Positions 21,730 through 32,970 of a stretch of DNA of 64,000 nucleotides are shown here, one piece after another (position 1 is the first letter of the stretch; each line of letters begins with the position of its first letter). Under the pieces are notes generated by a model. It ran no database searches and was not told where the DNA came from. It saw only the letters and a list, made by a program, of their open reading frames with translations. A program made the position numbers and the translations under genes. Origin of the DNA: Prochlorococcus marinus XMU1408. Lineage in GTDB: Bacteria; Cyanobacteriota; Cyanobacteriia; PCC-6307; Cyanobiaceae. The stretch is from positions 620,001 to 684,000 of the forward strand of contig NZ_QJUE01000002.1 of the NCBI RefSeq assembly GCF_003208055.1. Reading direction: 5' to 3'.

Positions 21730-22293
21730 ATGATTTTTTCGCCGGAGACATATTTATGGTTTAAATCCTTTCATATTATCGGTGTAGTAGTTTGGTTCGC
21801 AGGCTTATTTTATTTAGTCAGGTTATTTATTTATCATGTAGAAGTACAAAGTGAGAATGAAGAAATTAGGGATTTATTTAACAAGCAATATACATTAATG
21901 GAGAAAAGACTAGCTAATATTATAACAACGCCTGGAATGATTTTAGCTGTCATCATGGCATCTGGATTATTATATATGCAGCCTTCATATCTTTCTCAGG
22001 CATGGATGCAGATTAAACTATTGTTTGTTTCTTTTTTACTTATATATCATTTTTATTGCTATAAAATCATGAATGAATTAACAAACAATCAGTATAATTA
22101 TAGTGGCCAACAACTACGAGCTTTGAATGAGTTGCCAACACTATTATTGGTAGTTGTTGTTATGCTTGTTGTATTCAAAAACCAGTTCCCTACAAGTGCA
22201 GCTAGCTGGTTAATATTTGGATTGATTCTCTTTATGGCAGCAAGTATACAATTTTATGCAAAATGGAGAAGGAATAGGAAACAACTTACTTAA
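21730..22293 (+). CDS. hemJ: Protoporphyrinogen IX oxidase HemJ
   Basis: Membrane enzyme (UPF0093 family) oxidising protoporphyrinogen IX to protoporphyrin IX for heme and chlorophyll. It has 187 aa with four to five membrane helices. The first helix carries KSFHIIGVVVWFAGLFYL with the conserved His, and later helices contain the family's conserved Lys in WMQIKLLFVSFLLIYH and the ALNELPTLLLV segment. Most cyanobacteria use HemJ rather than HemG or HemY, consistent with this lineage. A PHP-domain gene follows after 5 bp. Confidence 0.9.
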   Translation: MIFSPETYLWFKSFHIIGVVVWFAGLFYLVRLFIYHVEVQSENEEIRDLFNKQYTLMEKRLANIITTPGMILAVIMASGLLYMQPSYLSQAWMQIKLLFVSFLLIYHFYCYKIMNELTNNQYNYSGQQLRALNELPTLLLVVVVMLVVFKNQFPTSAASWLIFGLILFMAASIQFYAKWRRNRKQLT

Positions 22294-22298
22294 TTTAT

Positions 22299-22958
22299 AT
22301 GTCTAATATTGATTCTATTAAATTAAAAAAAATAATTAAATCAATTACAAAAGAAAGTTGTCCAAACACTATTAATTTCCATATTCATTCAACATATAGT
22401 GATGGAAGTTTGACTGCTAAAGAAATTTATAACCAGGCAATTGAGCTCAATATTGATCATTATGCAATCACAGATCATCATTCAGTTGATGCATATATTG
22501 AATTAAGTAAATTGGAAGACGCTACACTCAACTACAAATTAAGTTTTCCTAAACTTTGGACTGGTATAGAAATTACTTGTTTATTGAAAGGGTGTTTGGT
22601 TCATGTTTTAGGTCTTGGTTTTGATCATAAATCAAAATACTTATCACCTTATATTGACAATAAGTCTGCTATTGGTAATGAATTATTGGCTTCGACTGTG
22701 GTTGATTCGATTCATAAAGCTAATGGTATTGCTGTGTTGGCTCATCCTGCAAGATATAAGCTTCCATTTGATATCTTGATTGATGAAGCATCAAAACTTG
22801 GTTTTGATGCTGTTGAAACTTGGTATAACTATGAAAGAGCAAATAATTGGATCCCTTCAGAATTTGTCTGCGATAAAATATTTGATTGTGCAAACTCTTA
22901 TTCTTTATTATCAACATGTGGAACCGATAGCCACGGATTATCTCTTCTTAGACGTTGA
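22299..22958 (+). CDS. PHP-domain metal-dependent phosphoesterase
   Basis: A 219-aa PHP domain protein. Metal-binding histidines and aspartates appear in order: NFHIHSTYSDG (residues about 25-35), TDHHSV near 61, a central Glu in GIEITC, VLAHPARY near 147 and GTDSHG near 210. Relatives include 3',5'-nucleoside bisphosphate phosphatases and RNase AM-like enzymes, so a nucleotide or RNA-end substrate is likely but unproven. It follows hemJ by 5 bp, and its stop sits 5 bp from the end of cobN on the other strand. Confidence 0.85.
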   Translation: MSNIDSIKLKKIIKSITKESCPNTINFHIHSTYSDGSLTAKEIYNQAIELNIDHYAITDHHSVDAYIELSKLEDATLNYKLSFPKLWTGIEITCLLKGCLVHVLGLGFDHKSKYLSPYIDNKSAIGNELLASTVVDSIHKANGIAVLAHPARYKLPFDILIDEASKLGFDAVETWYNYERANNWIPSEFVCDKIFDCANSYSLLSTCGTDSHGLSLLRR

Positions 22959-22963
22959 ATGAT

Positions 22964-25900
22964 TTATAAATTATTTTTAGAAGAATAGGTTTCAATTTTA
23001 CTATCTACATCTGATAATAATGTTTTTATAGATGATATTTCTTCATTAGTTGGATTTGTCCAAAGTTTTCTATTAGATGCTTCTAGTAATCTTTCAGCGA
23101 TATCTCTTAAAGCCCAAGGATTATTATCACTAATAAAATTTTTCGTATCATTATTCTTTAACCAATTATTCAAAATAGATTGATAACACCAATTAGGAAC
23201 TAAGTTTGTAGTTGCATCAAAAGAGAATAAATAGTCAAGACTAGCTGACATTTCGAAAGCACCTTTATATCCATGTTTTTTCATCCCCTCTATCCATTTT
23301 GGGTTTAATAATCTGCTTCGAACGACTTTATCAATTTCTTTTGAGAGTTTATGAATTCTTGGACGTTGATACCTTGAATTATCGGCAAAATAAGCTTGAG
23401 GATCTGTCCCACTAGTTTTTTTTATCGCGGATATCAATCCACCTTGAAATTGATAGTAATCATCTGAATCAAGGATATCGTGTTCTCTATTGTCCTGACT
23501 ATGAAGTACTACTTTTACCTTTGACAAATTATTTTCTAATCCTTTTTTGTCTTTTATGATTTTATTTGAATCTTCATATCTCCATTTACTCCATTCGATA
23601 AAAGCATCAGCGAGTTCTGATTGATTCTCCCAAGATCCACTATTAATTATTTCTTGTAATCCTGCTCCGTATGATCCAGGTGCTGATCCATATATTCTTG
23701 ATTTTGTATTTCCATTTCTATATGACTCCGCAAGTGGATTCATAGAAGAGGATTCTTTTAAATTCCCAATAAGGTTTTGACCTCTTCGAATCAATTCAAT
23801 TATCTGAGGAAATGCATCCCTGAATAAACCAGAAATTCTTAATGTTACGTCTACTCTTGGCCTGTTCAATACACTGATGGGAATGACCTCTACGTCAACT
23901 ACTCTTCTTAAGGTCCCGTCCCATATTGGCCTTAAACCCATGAGAGCAAAAAGCTGACAAATGTCTTCTCCACCATTTCTCATTGTTGAAGTACCCCAAA
24001 TTGAAATAGCAAGATGTGAAAGGTGTTCTCCATTTTCTTGTAGGTAAAGTTCCATTATTTGTTCAGCGCTTCTTTTGCCTAAGTCCCAAGCTGTTTCAGT
24101 TGGTATTGCTCTTATATCTACAGAAAAGAAATTCTTACCTGTTGGTAAAACCTCTAATTTCCCTCTTGTAGGCGCTCCAGAAGGACCGCTAGAAATTCTT
24201 TTTCCTTCTAAAGCACTGAGAAAATTAGTTTTTTCGTTGTCTGAACTGGTTAATAGTTTGGGTAAAATATTATTTAATAAATGATTTATAAAAATATTAG
24301 GTTTTTCATGATCTAGGTAATTTAAGATTTTACTGTCAATTTTTATCTTCTTTTTTGACTTAATCTTGTAATTAAATATTTTAAAACAATGAAACTCTAT
24401 TATATATTTTCCGATGTCATTCAACCAGTCAACTACTTTACCGACTTTCCTAGCATTAATTGCTGTATAAGCTTTAAATAAATCAATGTCTACTTGTTTT
24501 AGGTTTTCACTCTCTTCATCACTCCAAGGGTCAAACGTAAAACCTAAATCTTCAGCTAAGCATTGAGTAAGACCGAGATTAGTTCCTGTCGGGACATTAG
24601 AAATTGTGAGTGTTAACTCTATTAATTTATCCATACTCTGATTGACTCCAAAAACATGAAGACCAGTTCTTATCTGGGAATTCTTAATTTCACATAAATA
24701 ACTCTCTGCGTTATCTATTAGATCTTGTATAATTAAATTTTCTTTTTCTGTTTTTAATTTATTTGATTCAATACCTGGCCATGAATTTTTAATTAAAAGA
24801 TCTACTATCTTTTTTTCTAATAATTCACTTCTATTATCATTAATTAGTTTAGATTCATAATATTCATCTATTAAGTTCTCAATTATTAGTAGGTCATTAA
24901 AACTCCCCGAATGAGACAATGGAGGAGTCAAATGATCTATAATAATTGCATGTGTTCTTCTTTTTGCTTGGGAGCCTTCGCCAGGATCATTTACAATAAA
25001 TGGGTATATATTTGGAATAGGAGGACAAAGAATAAATGGGAAACAATTATGACTTAAACCAACCCCTTTTCCTGGTAACCATTCTAAACTTCCATGTTTA
25101 CCCAGATGTACAATTGCATTCGCTTTAAATGTATTATATAGCCAACAATATTGTGCAATATATTTATGTGTAGGAGGTAAGTCGGGCGAATGTAAATCAG
25201 ATAAATTATCGCTCTCATAACCTCTATTTGACTGAATTAAAATTGTTATATTTCCAAAGTTTATTCCATTAATCGGAAATCCAGACTTTTCTAATTGAAA
25301 AGAATCATTTGGGTCTCCCCATCGATTTGATATCTTTTCTTTAACCTTAGATTCGAGTTTGTTCCAATAAATTAAATAATCTTGAATATTTAAATATGAT
25401 TGAGGTTCATTTGAGATTGTCTCTTCAGAATTAGTCCTATGACTTAATATAAGGTTAATTAATTCTTTACTATTATCAGGAATATCTTCATTTCCTAGAT
25501 TATATCCCTCGTCTTTAAGCCAGTTCAAAATATTTAAAAGGCTTTCGGGTGTATCTAAACCAACTCCATTCGCAATTCTTGAGTCTTTTACTGGGTAATT
25601 TGCTATTACCAGAGCTATCTTTTTATTTGAATTATTCGTTTGTTGTAGATAAGTTAGATTTTTTATATATTTTATGCACCATTCAATATGTTTTTCATAT
25701 GGCTCTGTTTTATATACAGCAATTGATAATTCATTATCTGTATAAGTAAGGTTTTTAAATGCAACTGGAATTGTACAGATTCGACCATCCACTTCTGGTA
25801 AAACAACTTGAATTGATAAATCAATGGGGTTAAGACCTACTGTGGATTCGTTCCATTCACTTATAGATGAGCTAGATATTAGTAATTGATATACAGGTAT

Positions 25901-26737
25901 ATTTAATCTATCCCACAAGTTTTTCTTCACATCATCATGTTTATATTCCACTGATGAAAATGAGGTTGTAGTTATTATTGCTTTTATGTTCTCTTTTTCT
26001 AATAAACTTATTATTTGATTCTCTATATTTTTAGATTTAAAACTTGTAATCCATATTATTTTAGCATTTAATTTGTATTTATTAGATATATCATTTATTT
26101 TATCAGCTATCTCTGTATTGCCCGATTGTAAAAGTGATTTATAGAGAAATACGGCAATAGATGGATTATCATTATTTTTCCATTTCCATTTTATTAACTC
26201 ATCATGATATTCAATTAAATCTGAATTTAAAGTAATTTCTTCAACATCAATTATTTTCTGTAAGGTTTGAAGCATATAATTATAGTTTTTTAGTCCTCCT
26301 TGATTTAAAAGTGTTTGAATTAACTCAACTTTCTCTTGATTTAAGCTACTAATTTCTTGAACATCATTTGCTGTACTTTCAATTCCAGAGACTACTATAA
26401 GATGTCTAGTTGGTTTCTCTAATTGCCATAAACCTAATTGTTCAAATCCATAAGACCAGTATGATCTTGACCCTAAAAACCTAACAAGAATAATTTCAGC
26501 TGTATTACATGTATTAGTTATATAATGATCAATTGATGCATTTGAAGATAAATAAGCTATAGGTAATGCTCTTATTTTATTTTTCCATTTACTATTGTCA
26601 GGGAGTTTTAATACTGTAGACAAACAGGTTATATCAGATGTAGCGCTAGTTAGGAAGATAACTGGAGCTGATGGCTGTTCGATAAATGTATTTTCTTCTT
26701 GAGGTTCATTCCCTGGAAGGGTGGAAATTCTATGCAT
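22964..26737 (-). CDS. cobN: Cobaltochelatase subunit CobN
   Basis: Large subunit (1257 aa) of the ATP-dependent chelatase inserting cobalt into the corrin ring in cobalamin synthesis. It shares the CobN/ChlH fold. Recognisable family segments include LGKHGSLEWLPGKGVGLS, IVNDPGEGSQAKRRTHAIIIDH, PTRGKLEVLPTGKNFFSVD and MNPLAESYRNGN near residue 990. The cyanobacterial enzyme usually borrows the ChlI/ChlD AAA subunits. The start ATG gives MHRISTLPG. ChlH is the main alternative, but the overall sequence and length (ChlH is about 1330 aa) favour CobN. Confidence 0.92.
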   Translation of the reverse strand: MHRISTLPGNEPQEENTFIEQPSAPVIFLTSATSDITCLSTVLKLPDNSKWKNKIRALPIAYLSSNASIDHYITNTCNTAEIILVRFLGSRSYWSYGFEQLGLWQLEKPTRHLIVVSGIESTANDVQEISSLNQEKVELIQTLLNQGGLKNYNYMLQTLQKIIDVEEITLNSDLIEYHDELIKWKWKNNDNPSIAVFLYKSLLQSGNTEIADKINDISNKYKLNAKIIWITSFKSKNIENQIISLLEKENIKAIITTTSFSSVEYKHDDVKKNLWDRLNIPVYQLLISSSSISEWNESTVGLNPIDLSIQVVLPEVDGRICTIPVAFKNLTYTDNELSIAVYKTEPYEKHIEWCIKYIKNLTYLQQTNNSNKKIALVIANYPVKDSRIANGVGLDTPESLLNILNWLKDEGYNLGNEDIPDNSKELINLILSHRTNSEETISNEPQSYLNIQDYLIYWNKLESKVKEKISNRWGDPNDSFQLEKSGFPINGINFGNITILIQSNRGYESDNLSDLHSPDLPPTHKYIAQYCWLYNTFKANAIVHLGKHGSLEWLPGKGVGLSHNCFPFILCPPIPNIYPFIVNDPGEGSQAKRRTHAIIIDHLTPPLSHSGSFNDLLIIENLIDEYYESKLINDNRSELLEKKIVDLLIKNSWPGIESNKLKTEKENLIIQDLIDNAESYLCEIKNSQIRTGLHVFGVNQSMDKLIELTLTISNVPTGTNLGLTQCLAEDLGFTFDPWSDEESENLKQVDIDLFKAYTAINARKVGKVVDWLNDIGKYIIEFHCFKIFNYKIKSKKKIKIDSKILNYLDHEKPNIFINHLLNNILPKLLTSSDNEKTNFLSALEGKRISSGPSGAPTRGKLEVLPTGKNFFSVDIRAIPTETAWDLGKRSAEQIMELYLQENGEHLSHLAISIWGTSTMRNGGEDICQLFALMGLRPIWDGTLRRVVDVEVIPISVLNRPRVDVTLRISGLFRDAFPQIIELIRRGQNLIGNLKESSSMNPLAESYRNGNTKSRIYGSAPGSYGAGLQEIINSGSWENQSELADAFIEWSKWRYEDSNKIIKDKKGLENNLSKVKVVLHSQDNREHDILDSDDYYQFQGGLISAIKKTSGTDPQAYFADNSRYQRPRIHKLSKEIDKVVRSRLLNPKWIEGMKKHGYKGAFEMSASLDYLFSFDATTNLVPNWCYQSILNNWLKNNDTKNFISDNNPWALRDIAERLLEASNRKLWTNPTNEEISSIKTLLSDVDSKIETYSSKNNL

Positions 26738-26808
26738 TCATTTATTATGTGTAATAAGAGCAGTAAAAACTAAAATGCTGATTGTTTTCATCTTAGCTGG
26801 AACTAATA

Positions 26809-27723
26809 ATGCATAATTTTCTTCCATTCGCTTGGTTTGAAGGGCAATGTATCCCATTTAATGAGGCGAAGCTATCCATAGCTACTCATGCTCTTCATTA
26901 TGGAACTGCAGCTTTTGGAGGAATGCGGGCTATTCCTGATCCAAATAATAGTAAATCATTTTTATTATTTAGAGCAGACAAACACGCAAAAAGATTATGT
27001 CAAAGTGCTAGATTTTTGATGACTGAATTAGATGAGGATTTTGTATTAAAGTCTCTTGAAGCATTTCTTGTTAAAAACAAACCAACTCAACCTGTATACA
27101 TCAGACCATTTGTATATACTAGTGACTTAGGAATTGCACCAAGGTTACATAATATAGAAACTAATTTCTTTATTTATGGAATAGAACTAGGTGATTATCT
27201 ATCACCTGATGGGGTTACTTGTCGCGTTAGTAGCTGGACTCGTCAGCAGGACAACTCACTTCCATTAAGAGGTAAAATTAGTGGAGCTTATATTACTAGC
27301 TCCTTAGCCAAAACTGAAGCAGTAAAAAGTGGATTTGATGAAGCACTATTATTAAATAGTCAAGGTAAAATCAGTGAAGCCAGTGGTATGAACATTTTTA
27401 TAGTACGTAATGGTGAATTAATTACACCTGGTGTTGATCAAGATATTCTTGAAGGTATAACTCGTTCAAGTGTTATAGAACTGGCAAAAAAAGAAGGTTT
27501 GAAAGTTATTGAAAGACCAGTAGATAAAACAGAATTGTTTATATCTGATGAAGTATTCCTTACAGGAACGGCGGCAAAAATTACTCCTATAAAAATGATT
27601 GAAACTACATCAATGAGCAAAGATATGCCAATAATGAATTCATTGAGAACAAAATTGACTAAAATTACAGAAGGTTTAGATCCTGAATATGAAAATTGGG
27701 TTAAACGTGTACATATAGATTAA
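26809..27723 (+). CDS. ilvE: Branched-chain amino acid aminotransferase
   Basis: PLP fold-type IV aminotransferase, 304 aa, carrying out the final transamination to Leu, Ile and Val. It shows ALHYGTAAFGGMRAI near residue 28, the PLP lysine in RGKISGAY (Lys156), SEASGMNIFIV around 190 and the phosphate-binding LTGTAAKITPI near 250. D-amino-acid transaminase and aminodeoxychorismate lyase share the fold; the length and the YGTAAFGGMR motif favour IlvE. Divergent from cobN with 71 bp between starts. Confidence 0.92.
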   Translation: MHNFLPFAWFEGQCIPFNEAKLSIATHALHYGTAAFGGMRAIPDPNNSKSFLLFRADKHAKRLCQSARFLMTELDEDFVLKSLEAFLVKNKPTQPVYIRPFVYTSDLGIAPRLHNIETNFFIYGIELGDYLSPDGVTCRVSSWTRQQDNSLPLRGKISGAYITSSLAKTEAVKSGFDEALLLNSQGKISEASGMNIFIVRNGELITPGVDQDILEGITRSSVIELAKKEGLKVIERPVDKTELFISDEVFLTGTAAKITPIKMIETTSMSKDMPIMNSLRTKLTKITEGLDPEYENWVKRVHID

Positions 27724-27786
27724 AATAAGATTATATAACTTATTTAAATTAATGATTTTCATTTTTATAAGTTAAATATATAATTT

Positions 27787-30700
27787 ATGAATGATTTTTT
27801 AGGCTATCTCAACTCTGAAAAGAGACCGATATTAGTCTTTGATGGCGCTACCGGCACGTCTCTGCAAGATCAACAACTTAATGCAGATGACTATGGCGGA
27901 GCTTCATTAGAAGGTTGTAATGAAAACCTTGTATTGACATCAGTCTCCAGCGTCGAAAAAGTACATGAATCATTTTTAAATGCAGGTTGTGATGTAATCG
28001 AAACAAATACATTTGGTGCTACTTCAATTGTTCTAGATGAATATGGAATTGGTAATAAAGCTTATGAGATCAATTTAAAAGCAGCACAAATAGCAAGGAA
28101 TGTAGCAAATAAATATCAATCAGAGGAAAAACCACGATTTGTAGCTGGATCTATTGGACCAACAACCAAGCTACCAACCCTAGGTCATATCAGTTTTGAT
28201 GAGCTAAAAAATTCTTATCTCGAGCAAGCTAAAGCACTAATTGAAGGTGGAATTGATCTTTTTATTATTGAAACTTGCCAAGATGTCCTTCAAATCAAGG
28301 CTGCTCTGCAAAGCGTAAATGAAGCTATTGGTTCTGGAAAGAGAATTCCATTAATGGTGTCTGTAACCATGGAAACGACCGGCCAGATGCTTATTGGTAG
28401 TGATATTTCTTCTATTACAACAATACTGGAGCCTTTTAATATTGACATTTTGGGCCTTAATTGTGCAACTGGCCCTGAAGAAATGAAAGATCATATTAAA
28501 TATTTATCGCAACATTCACCATTTCATATAAGTTGTATACCAAATGCAGGACTTCCAGAGAATGTAGGTGGCAAGGCTCATTATCGATTAACTCCAATGG
28601 AACTTAAGTTCCAACTTAGTCATTTTATTAATGATTTAGGAGTTCAACTAATTGGGGGTTGTTGTGGAACTAGACCGGAACATATTAAGCAACTTTCAGA
28701 TTTATCTAAAGAGCTTTTATGTTCTGAGCAAAGATTGGATACTCTTTCAAAAGAAAGATCAATAATTCCAGCTGCATCATCAATATATGAGTCTATTCCG
28801 TATGTGCAAGATAACTCTTTCTTGATCGTAGGTGAGAGATTAAATGCTAGTGGATCTAAAAAAGTAAGAGAACTCCTAAACGATGAGGATTGGGACGGAC
28901 TTGTTGGAATTGCAAAATCTCAACTGAAGGAAAATGCTCATGTATTAGATGTAAATGTTGATTTTGTTGGAAGAAATGGGATCGAAGATATGTCTATGTT
29001 AGTCAAAAGACTTGTTAATAATATTAATTTGCCTTTAATGCTTGATTCAACAGATTATGAAAAAATGGAGAGTGGGCTAAAACATGCTGGAGGAAAATGT
29101 ATTTTAAATTCTACTAATTATGAGGATGGACCAGATAGATTCTATAAAGTAATTGATCTTGCTAAACGATACGGGTCAGCGGTCGTAATCGGAACAATTG
29201 ACGAAGATGGAATGGCTAGATCTGCTGATAAAAAAGCAGAAATAGCTACCAGAGCCTATAAGGATGCGACTGATTCTGGATTAAAATCTTATGAAATTTT
29301 TTATGATCCGTTAGCATTACCTATCTCAACAGGATTAGAAGAAGATAGAAAGAATGGTTTAGAAACTATAAAAGCAATTAAGTTAATAAAAGATAAACAT
29401 CCAGAAGTTCATTTAATCCTTGGAATTTCAAATGTAAGTTTTGGTTTATCTTCTAGTGCAAGAATTGTTCTTAATTCTATCTTTCTTAATGAAGCAATTA
29501 AGGCCGGTCTTGATTCTGCAATTGTTTCTCCTTCAAAAATTTTACCTCTAAACAAAATAAGTGAAGAAGAGATAAAAATTTGCATTGATCTTATTTATGA
29601 TAGAAGAATATTTGAAAATAAAGTATGCACATATGATCCTTTAACAACCTTAACTAGTTATTTCGATGATTCAAAGACACTTTTAAATAAAAGTACTAAT
29701 AATGATGATATTAAATTACCAATAGAAGAAAAACTAAAGAATCATATTATTGATGGTGAAAAAACTAATTTACATTCAAATCTTGATTTCGCATTAAAGA
29801 AATATAAACCTTTGGTAATAATTAATGAATATTTATTAGATGGCATGAAAGTAGTTGGTGAATTATTTGGGTCGGGTCAAATGCAATTACCCTTTGTTCT
29901 CCAATCTGCGGAAACAATGAAATTTGCTGTTTCATATTTAGAGGATTTTATGGATAAATCTGAGGTTAATCAATCAAAAGGAAAATTTATTATCGCTACA
30001 GTTAAGGGTGATGTTCATGATATTGGCAAAAATCTAGTAGATATAATTTTATCAAATAACGGTTATGAAGTTATTAATTTAGGAATTAAGCAAGAAGTCA
30101 ATTCTATAATTAATGCTCAGAAAAAGCATAACGCTGATTGTATTGCCATGAGTGGACTACTAGTTAAATCAACTGCATTTATGAAAGATAATCTTAAAGC
30201 ATTAAATGAAGAAGATATATCTGTGCCTATTATTCTTGGTGGAGCAGCTCTGACTCCAAAATTTGTTAATCAAGATTGTGCAAGTGTTTATAAAGGCAAA
30301 GTTATTTACGGTAAAGATGCTTTTACAGATTTAAAATTTATGGATTCATATATGAAAGCAAAGGAATTAAATAATTGGGATAATTTCTCAGGCTTTAAAG
30401 AAGGTGCTCCCGAGGGGATTACTATTGGTAATTATAAAAATACAAATACTCATCAACAAATCAATCTCAACAAAATCAAAGAAAAGCCTATTGAAGATAC
30501 CTCAAGATCAAAAGATATATCTCAAATAGATCCTATTAAACCACCATTCATTGGCCCAAAGTTTTTACTAGAGAAAGACATAGATATAACTAAAGTTTAT
30601 AAATTCTTAGACCGTAATGCATTATTTGCTGGCCAATGGCAAATGAAACGTTCTAAGAAAATGTCTGCTTCGGATTATAAAGACTTTTTACTTAAGAAGG

Positions 30701-31335
30701 CAGAACCGAAATTAGATTACTGGATGAATAAAATAATAAATGAAAAACTAATTAATCCATCATTAGTTTATGGATATTTTCCATGTGGCAGAGTTGGTAA
30801 TAATTTAAATGTATATGATAAAGATCACAAAAGTTTGTTAGGTGATTTTTTATTGCCTAGACAAAGATCTGGCAAAAGATTTTGTATAGCTGACTTTTAT
30901 AATGACTTAAATAATAATCAGCCTACAGATTACTTGCCAATGCAGGCTGTAACAATGGGAGAATCAGCTAGTGAATATTCTCATAAACTATTTAGTCAAG
31001 ATTCTTACTCTGATTATCTATTTTTTCATGGTTTAACCGTACAACTAGCAGAGGCACTTGCTGAATATATACATTCTGTTATTAGGATTGAATGTGGATT
31101 TGAAGGCTGTGAACCAGCTAATATAAAAGATATCTTAGATGTTAAATATCGAGGATGTCGTTATTCTTTTGGGTATCCAGCTTGTCCTGAAGTTTCAGAT
31201 TCTAGAAAACAATTGTTATGGCTTGATGCTAAAAAAATTAATATCTCTATGGATGAAAGTGAGCAACTTCATCCTGAACAAAGTACAACTGCTATTGTTG
31301 CATTACATCCGATAGCCAAATACTTTGGTATTTAA
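27787..31335 (+). CDS. metH: Cobalamin-dependent methionine synthase
   Basis: Transfers a methyl group from 5-methyl-THF to homocysteine through methylcobalamin. The 1182 aa contain all modules. The homocysteine domain (about 1-320) has the zinc cysteines in GLNCATGP and [10 protein letters not shown]. The pterin domain (about 340-610) has [11 protein letters not shown]. The B12-binding module has the cobalt ligand His744 in GDVHDIGKN, with MSGLLVKST and LGGAALT. The C-terminal AdoMet reactivation domain ends [11 protein letters not shown]. No B12-independent MetE is in the window. An AT-rich hairpin follows the stop. Confidence 0.96.
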   Translation: MNDFLGYLNSEKRPILVFDGATGTSLQDQQLNADDYGGASLEGCNENLVLTSVSSVEKVHESFLNAGCDVIETNTFGATSIVLDEYGIGNKAYEINLKAAQIARNVANKYQSEEKPRFVAGSIGPTTKLPTLGHISFDELKNSYLEQAKALIEGGIDLFIIETCQDVLQIKAALQSVNEAIGSGKRIPLMVSVTMETTGQMLIGSDISSITTILEPFNIDILGLNCATGPEEMKDHIKYLSQHSPFHISCIPNAGLPENVGGKAHYRLTPMELKFQLSHFINDLGVQLIGGCCGTRPEHIKQLSDLSKELLCSEQRLDTLSKERSIIPAASSIYESIPYVQDNSFLIVGERLNASGSKKVRELLNDEDWDGLVGIAKSQLKENAHVLDVNVDFVGRNGIEDMSMLVKRLVNNINLPLMLDSTDYEKMESGLKHAGGKCILNSTNYEDGPDRFYKVIDLAKRYGSAVVIGTIDEDGMARSADKKAEIATRAYKDATDSGLKSYEIFYDPLALPISTGLEEDRKNGLETIKAIKLIKDKHPEVHLILGISNVSFGLSSSARIVLNSIFLNEAIKAGLDSAIVSPSKILPLNKISEEEIKICIDLIYDRRIFENKVCTYDPLTTLTSYFDDSKTLLNKSTNNDDIKLPIEEKLKNHIIDGEKTNLHSNLDFALKKYKPLVIINEYLLDGMKVVGELFGSGQMQLPFVLQSAETMKFAVSYLEDFMDKSEVNQSKGKFIIATVKGDVHDIGKNLVDIILSNNGYEVINLGIKQEVNSIINAQKKHNADCIAMSGLLVKSTAFMKDNLKALNEEDISVPIILGGAALTPKFVNQDCASVYKGKVIYGKDAFTDLKFMDSYMKAKELNNWDNFSGFKEGAPEGITIGNYKNTNTHQQINLNKIKEKPIEDTSRSKDISQIDPIKPPFIGPKFLLEKDIDITKVYKFLDRNALFAGQWQMKRSKKMSASDYKDFLLKKAEPKLDYWMNKIINEKLINPSLVYGYFPCGRVGNNLNVYDKDHKSLLGDFLLPRQRSGKRFCIADFYNDLNNNQPTDYLPMQAVTMGESASEYSHKLFSQDSYSDYLFFHGLTVQLAEALAEYIHSVIRIECGFEGCEPANIKDILDVKYRGCRYSFGYPACPEVSDSRKQLLWLDAKKINISMDESEQLHPEQSTTAIVALHPIAKYFGI

Positions 31336-31344
31336 GATTTCAGC

Positions 31345-31371
31345 TAAATTGTTAATTATCAAAACAATTTA
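31345..31371. terminator. Bidirectional AT-rich hairpin between metH and the facing gene
   Basis: TAAATTGTT and AACAATTTA form a perfect 9-bp stem with a 9-nt loop, followed on the + strand by a T-rich run (ATTATTTATTTC). It sits just past the metH stop and at the stop of the gene on the minus strand. A shared intrinsic terminator is likely, though the stem is weak. Confidence 0.5.
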
Positions 31372-31683
31372 ATTATTTATTTCATTCATCGATTCTAAAA
31401 CCTCCATCTGAAATTCAGCCATTGACTCTGAATCACTTAAATCTATACCTTCTCCTGCTGCATTTTGAGTTAATTCCTGAAAGTGAAAAGCACCTTCACC
31501 GGTTGCCAAAAATTCCATAGGGGATGATTCTCCGCTTTCGCGAAAGGCATCACATAGAGCTAAGAATGCTCCGTCATCAGAAAAGTCCCAATCCATCGAG
31601 GACACATTACTGTTTGAGGTTTTAACTCCTTCCCCCCTGCTTTCGTCAACCTTATTTGACAATAATCCGAAACTATTTTGCAA
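31369..31683 (-). CDS. Conserved-looking acidic hypothetical protein
   Basis: I do not recognise a family. The longest frame is 104 aa from a TTG start. The first 28 residues are low-complexity and polar. The likely core starts at MDWDFSDDGAFLALCDAFRE (residue 30, position 31596). An AAGGAG lies about 20 bp upstream of a GTG at 31605, so the true protein may be only 75-78 aa. The core is acidic and probably helical, with a single Cys and no membrane helix or signal. It faces metH, and a 415-bp gap lies upstream. The normal codon pattern and compact acidic core argue that it is real. Confidence 0.65.
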   Translation of the reverse strand: MQNSFGLLSNKVDESRGEGVKTSNSNVSSMDWDFSDDGAFLALCDAFRESGESSPMEFLATGEGAFHFQELTQNAAGEGIDLSDSESMAEFQMEVLESMNEINN

Positions 31684-32097
31684 TTTGATAAATTTATTTT
31701 TTAATTGGAGCGCCTAAAAGTCTTCCTACACAATGGATATCAACGGCTAGAGGCTGAATGAACAAATTATGATAAAGCTCATTTTTTCAAGCGTTTTTTA
31801 TTTAGCTTCTTACTAAAAAAGTTTTATTATCAAAGCTCATCATCATTGAAGGCGTCATCGGACCTGTATGAGGCTTTAAATCGTCTCTAGTGCGTCAAAT
31901 TGATTATGGTTATCATTTAGCTTCTTTGCCCTACGAAAGCCTTGTTAGGCATGAATTCATACATAACAATTAAAATACTCAGCAATTTCATGAACCAAGA
32001 GAGTAATGATCATTTATTTGTTAAAAAGTTTTTATTTAACGTTTTAGATTTTAGATTAATATTTATATAATTAAAATACTGTTAAAGGTCTTTCGAT
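31684..32097. other. Gene-free divergent interval
   Basis: No ORF of useful length. On the minus strand there is a chain of very short in-frame peptides: MPNKAFVGQRS from near 31953, then an ATG overlapping its stop region, and an open stretch ending in SDDAFNDDEL near 31834. Their composition looks somewhat protein-like, but stops interrupt them. No riboswitch core, tRNA or known cyanobacterial small RNA could be recognised. Confidence 0.4.
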
Positions 32098-32970
32098 GTG
32101 AAGAAAGAATTAATATGGTCAAAAGCTCTTGAAACTAGTAGAAAAGCTGTAAATTCTGGAGCCGTAATCCCATTAGACACCATAAAATATAAAAATAATC
32201 ATGATAATTGTGATTATGAATTACGTTTTCTTAACAGTCCTATTCCAAAATATTTAATTGAATATGGTCCTAAAAATAATCCATTTATTCCATGGGATTC
32301 TAGACTTGAAATTCAACCTATAAATGACAAACATACGCTGATCCTAAATAAGTATCCTGTACAAATAGGACATATGTTATTGATAACAAATATCTGGAAG
32401 GCTCAAAATGGATGGCTTAATATTGATGATTTTAGAGCTATAGTAGATGTTGATAATGATACAACAGGTTTATGGTTCTTTAATAGCAGTAAAGAGGCTG
32501 GAGCAAGTCAGCCTCATCGACATTTTCAATTACTTCGCAGGCATACTAATGAGAGTATTTGTCCTAGATATAAATGGTTTTGCTCTTTATTAAATAACAA
32601 AAATAATATCAATTCTCTAATATCACATTGTATCTCAATAAAAGCACGAGTTAAAGATATAAATTCTCAAGCTAATGGTCTATATAAATCTTATAAATCT
32701 ATGGCAGTAAGTATGGGCTTAGGGGAAATAGGTAAGATTAATAAACCACGAAAAGCTTATAATTTACTTATTACCTCTGAATGGATTGCATTAATAACAC
32801 GAGAAAAAGATATATCAAATGGATTCAGTATAAATGCCCTTGGTTTTGCAGGATATTTTCTTGGAACAAAAAAATCAAATATTAATTATCTTATAAAATT
32901 TGGACCAGAAGAAATATTAAAAGATGTAGTAGAAAAATTAGATAAAAGGGAGGCTAACCTTCAATACTAG
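32098..32970 (+). CDS. Ap4A phosphorylase (ATP adenylyltransferase)
   Basis: HIT-superfamily nucleotidyl transferase that would phosphorolyse diadenosine tetraphosphate to ATP and ADP. The catalytic HxHxQ triad is visible as QPHRHFQLLRR at about residues 138-148 in a protein of 290 aa. The N-terminal part (NPFIPWDSRLEIQPI, TLILNKYPVQIGHMLLIT) matches the Ap4A phosphorylase N-terminal domain. The start is GTG at 32098; an overlapping ATG two bases earlier is immediately closed by TGA. It has a 17-bp convergent overlap with a small gene on the minus strand. Confidence 0.85.
   Translation: MKKELIWSKALETSRKAVNSGAVIPLDTIKYKNNHDNCDYELRFLNSPIPKYLIEYGPKNNPFIPWDSRLEIQPINDKHTLILNKYPVQIGHMLLITNIWKAQNGWLNIDDFRAIVDVDNDTTGLWFFNSSKEAGASQPHRHFQLLRRHTNESICPRYKWFCSLLNNKNNINSLISHCISIKARVKDINSQANGLYKSYKSMAVSMGLGEIGKINKPRKAYNLLITSEWIALITREKDISNGFSINALGFAGYFLGTKKSNINYLIKFGPEEILKDVVEKLDKREANLQY

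Noticed and set aside
31684-32097. Cobalamin riboswitch, tmRNA or other known RNA
   Set aside because: No B12-box, no tmRNA tag or tRNA-like ends, and no SRP or 6S core could be found here; the same search of the other intergenic gaps was also negative.
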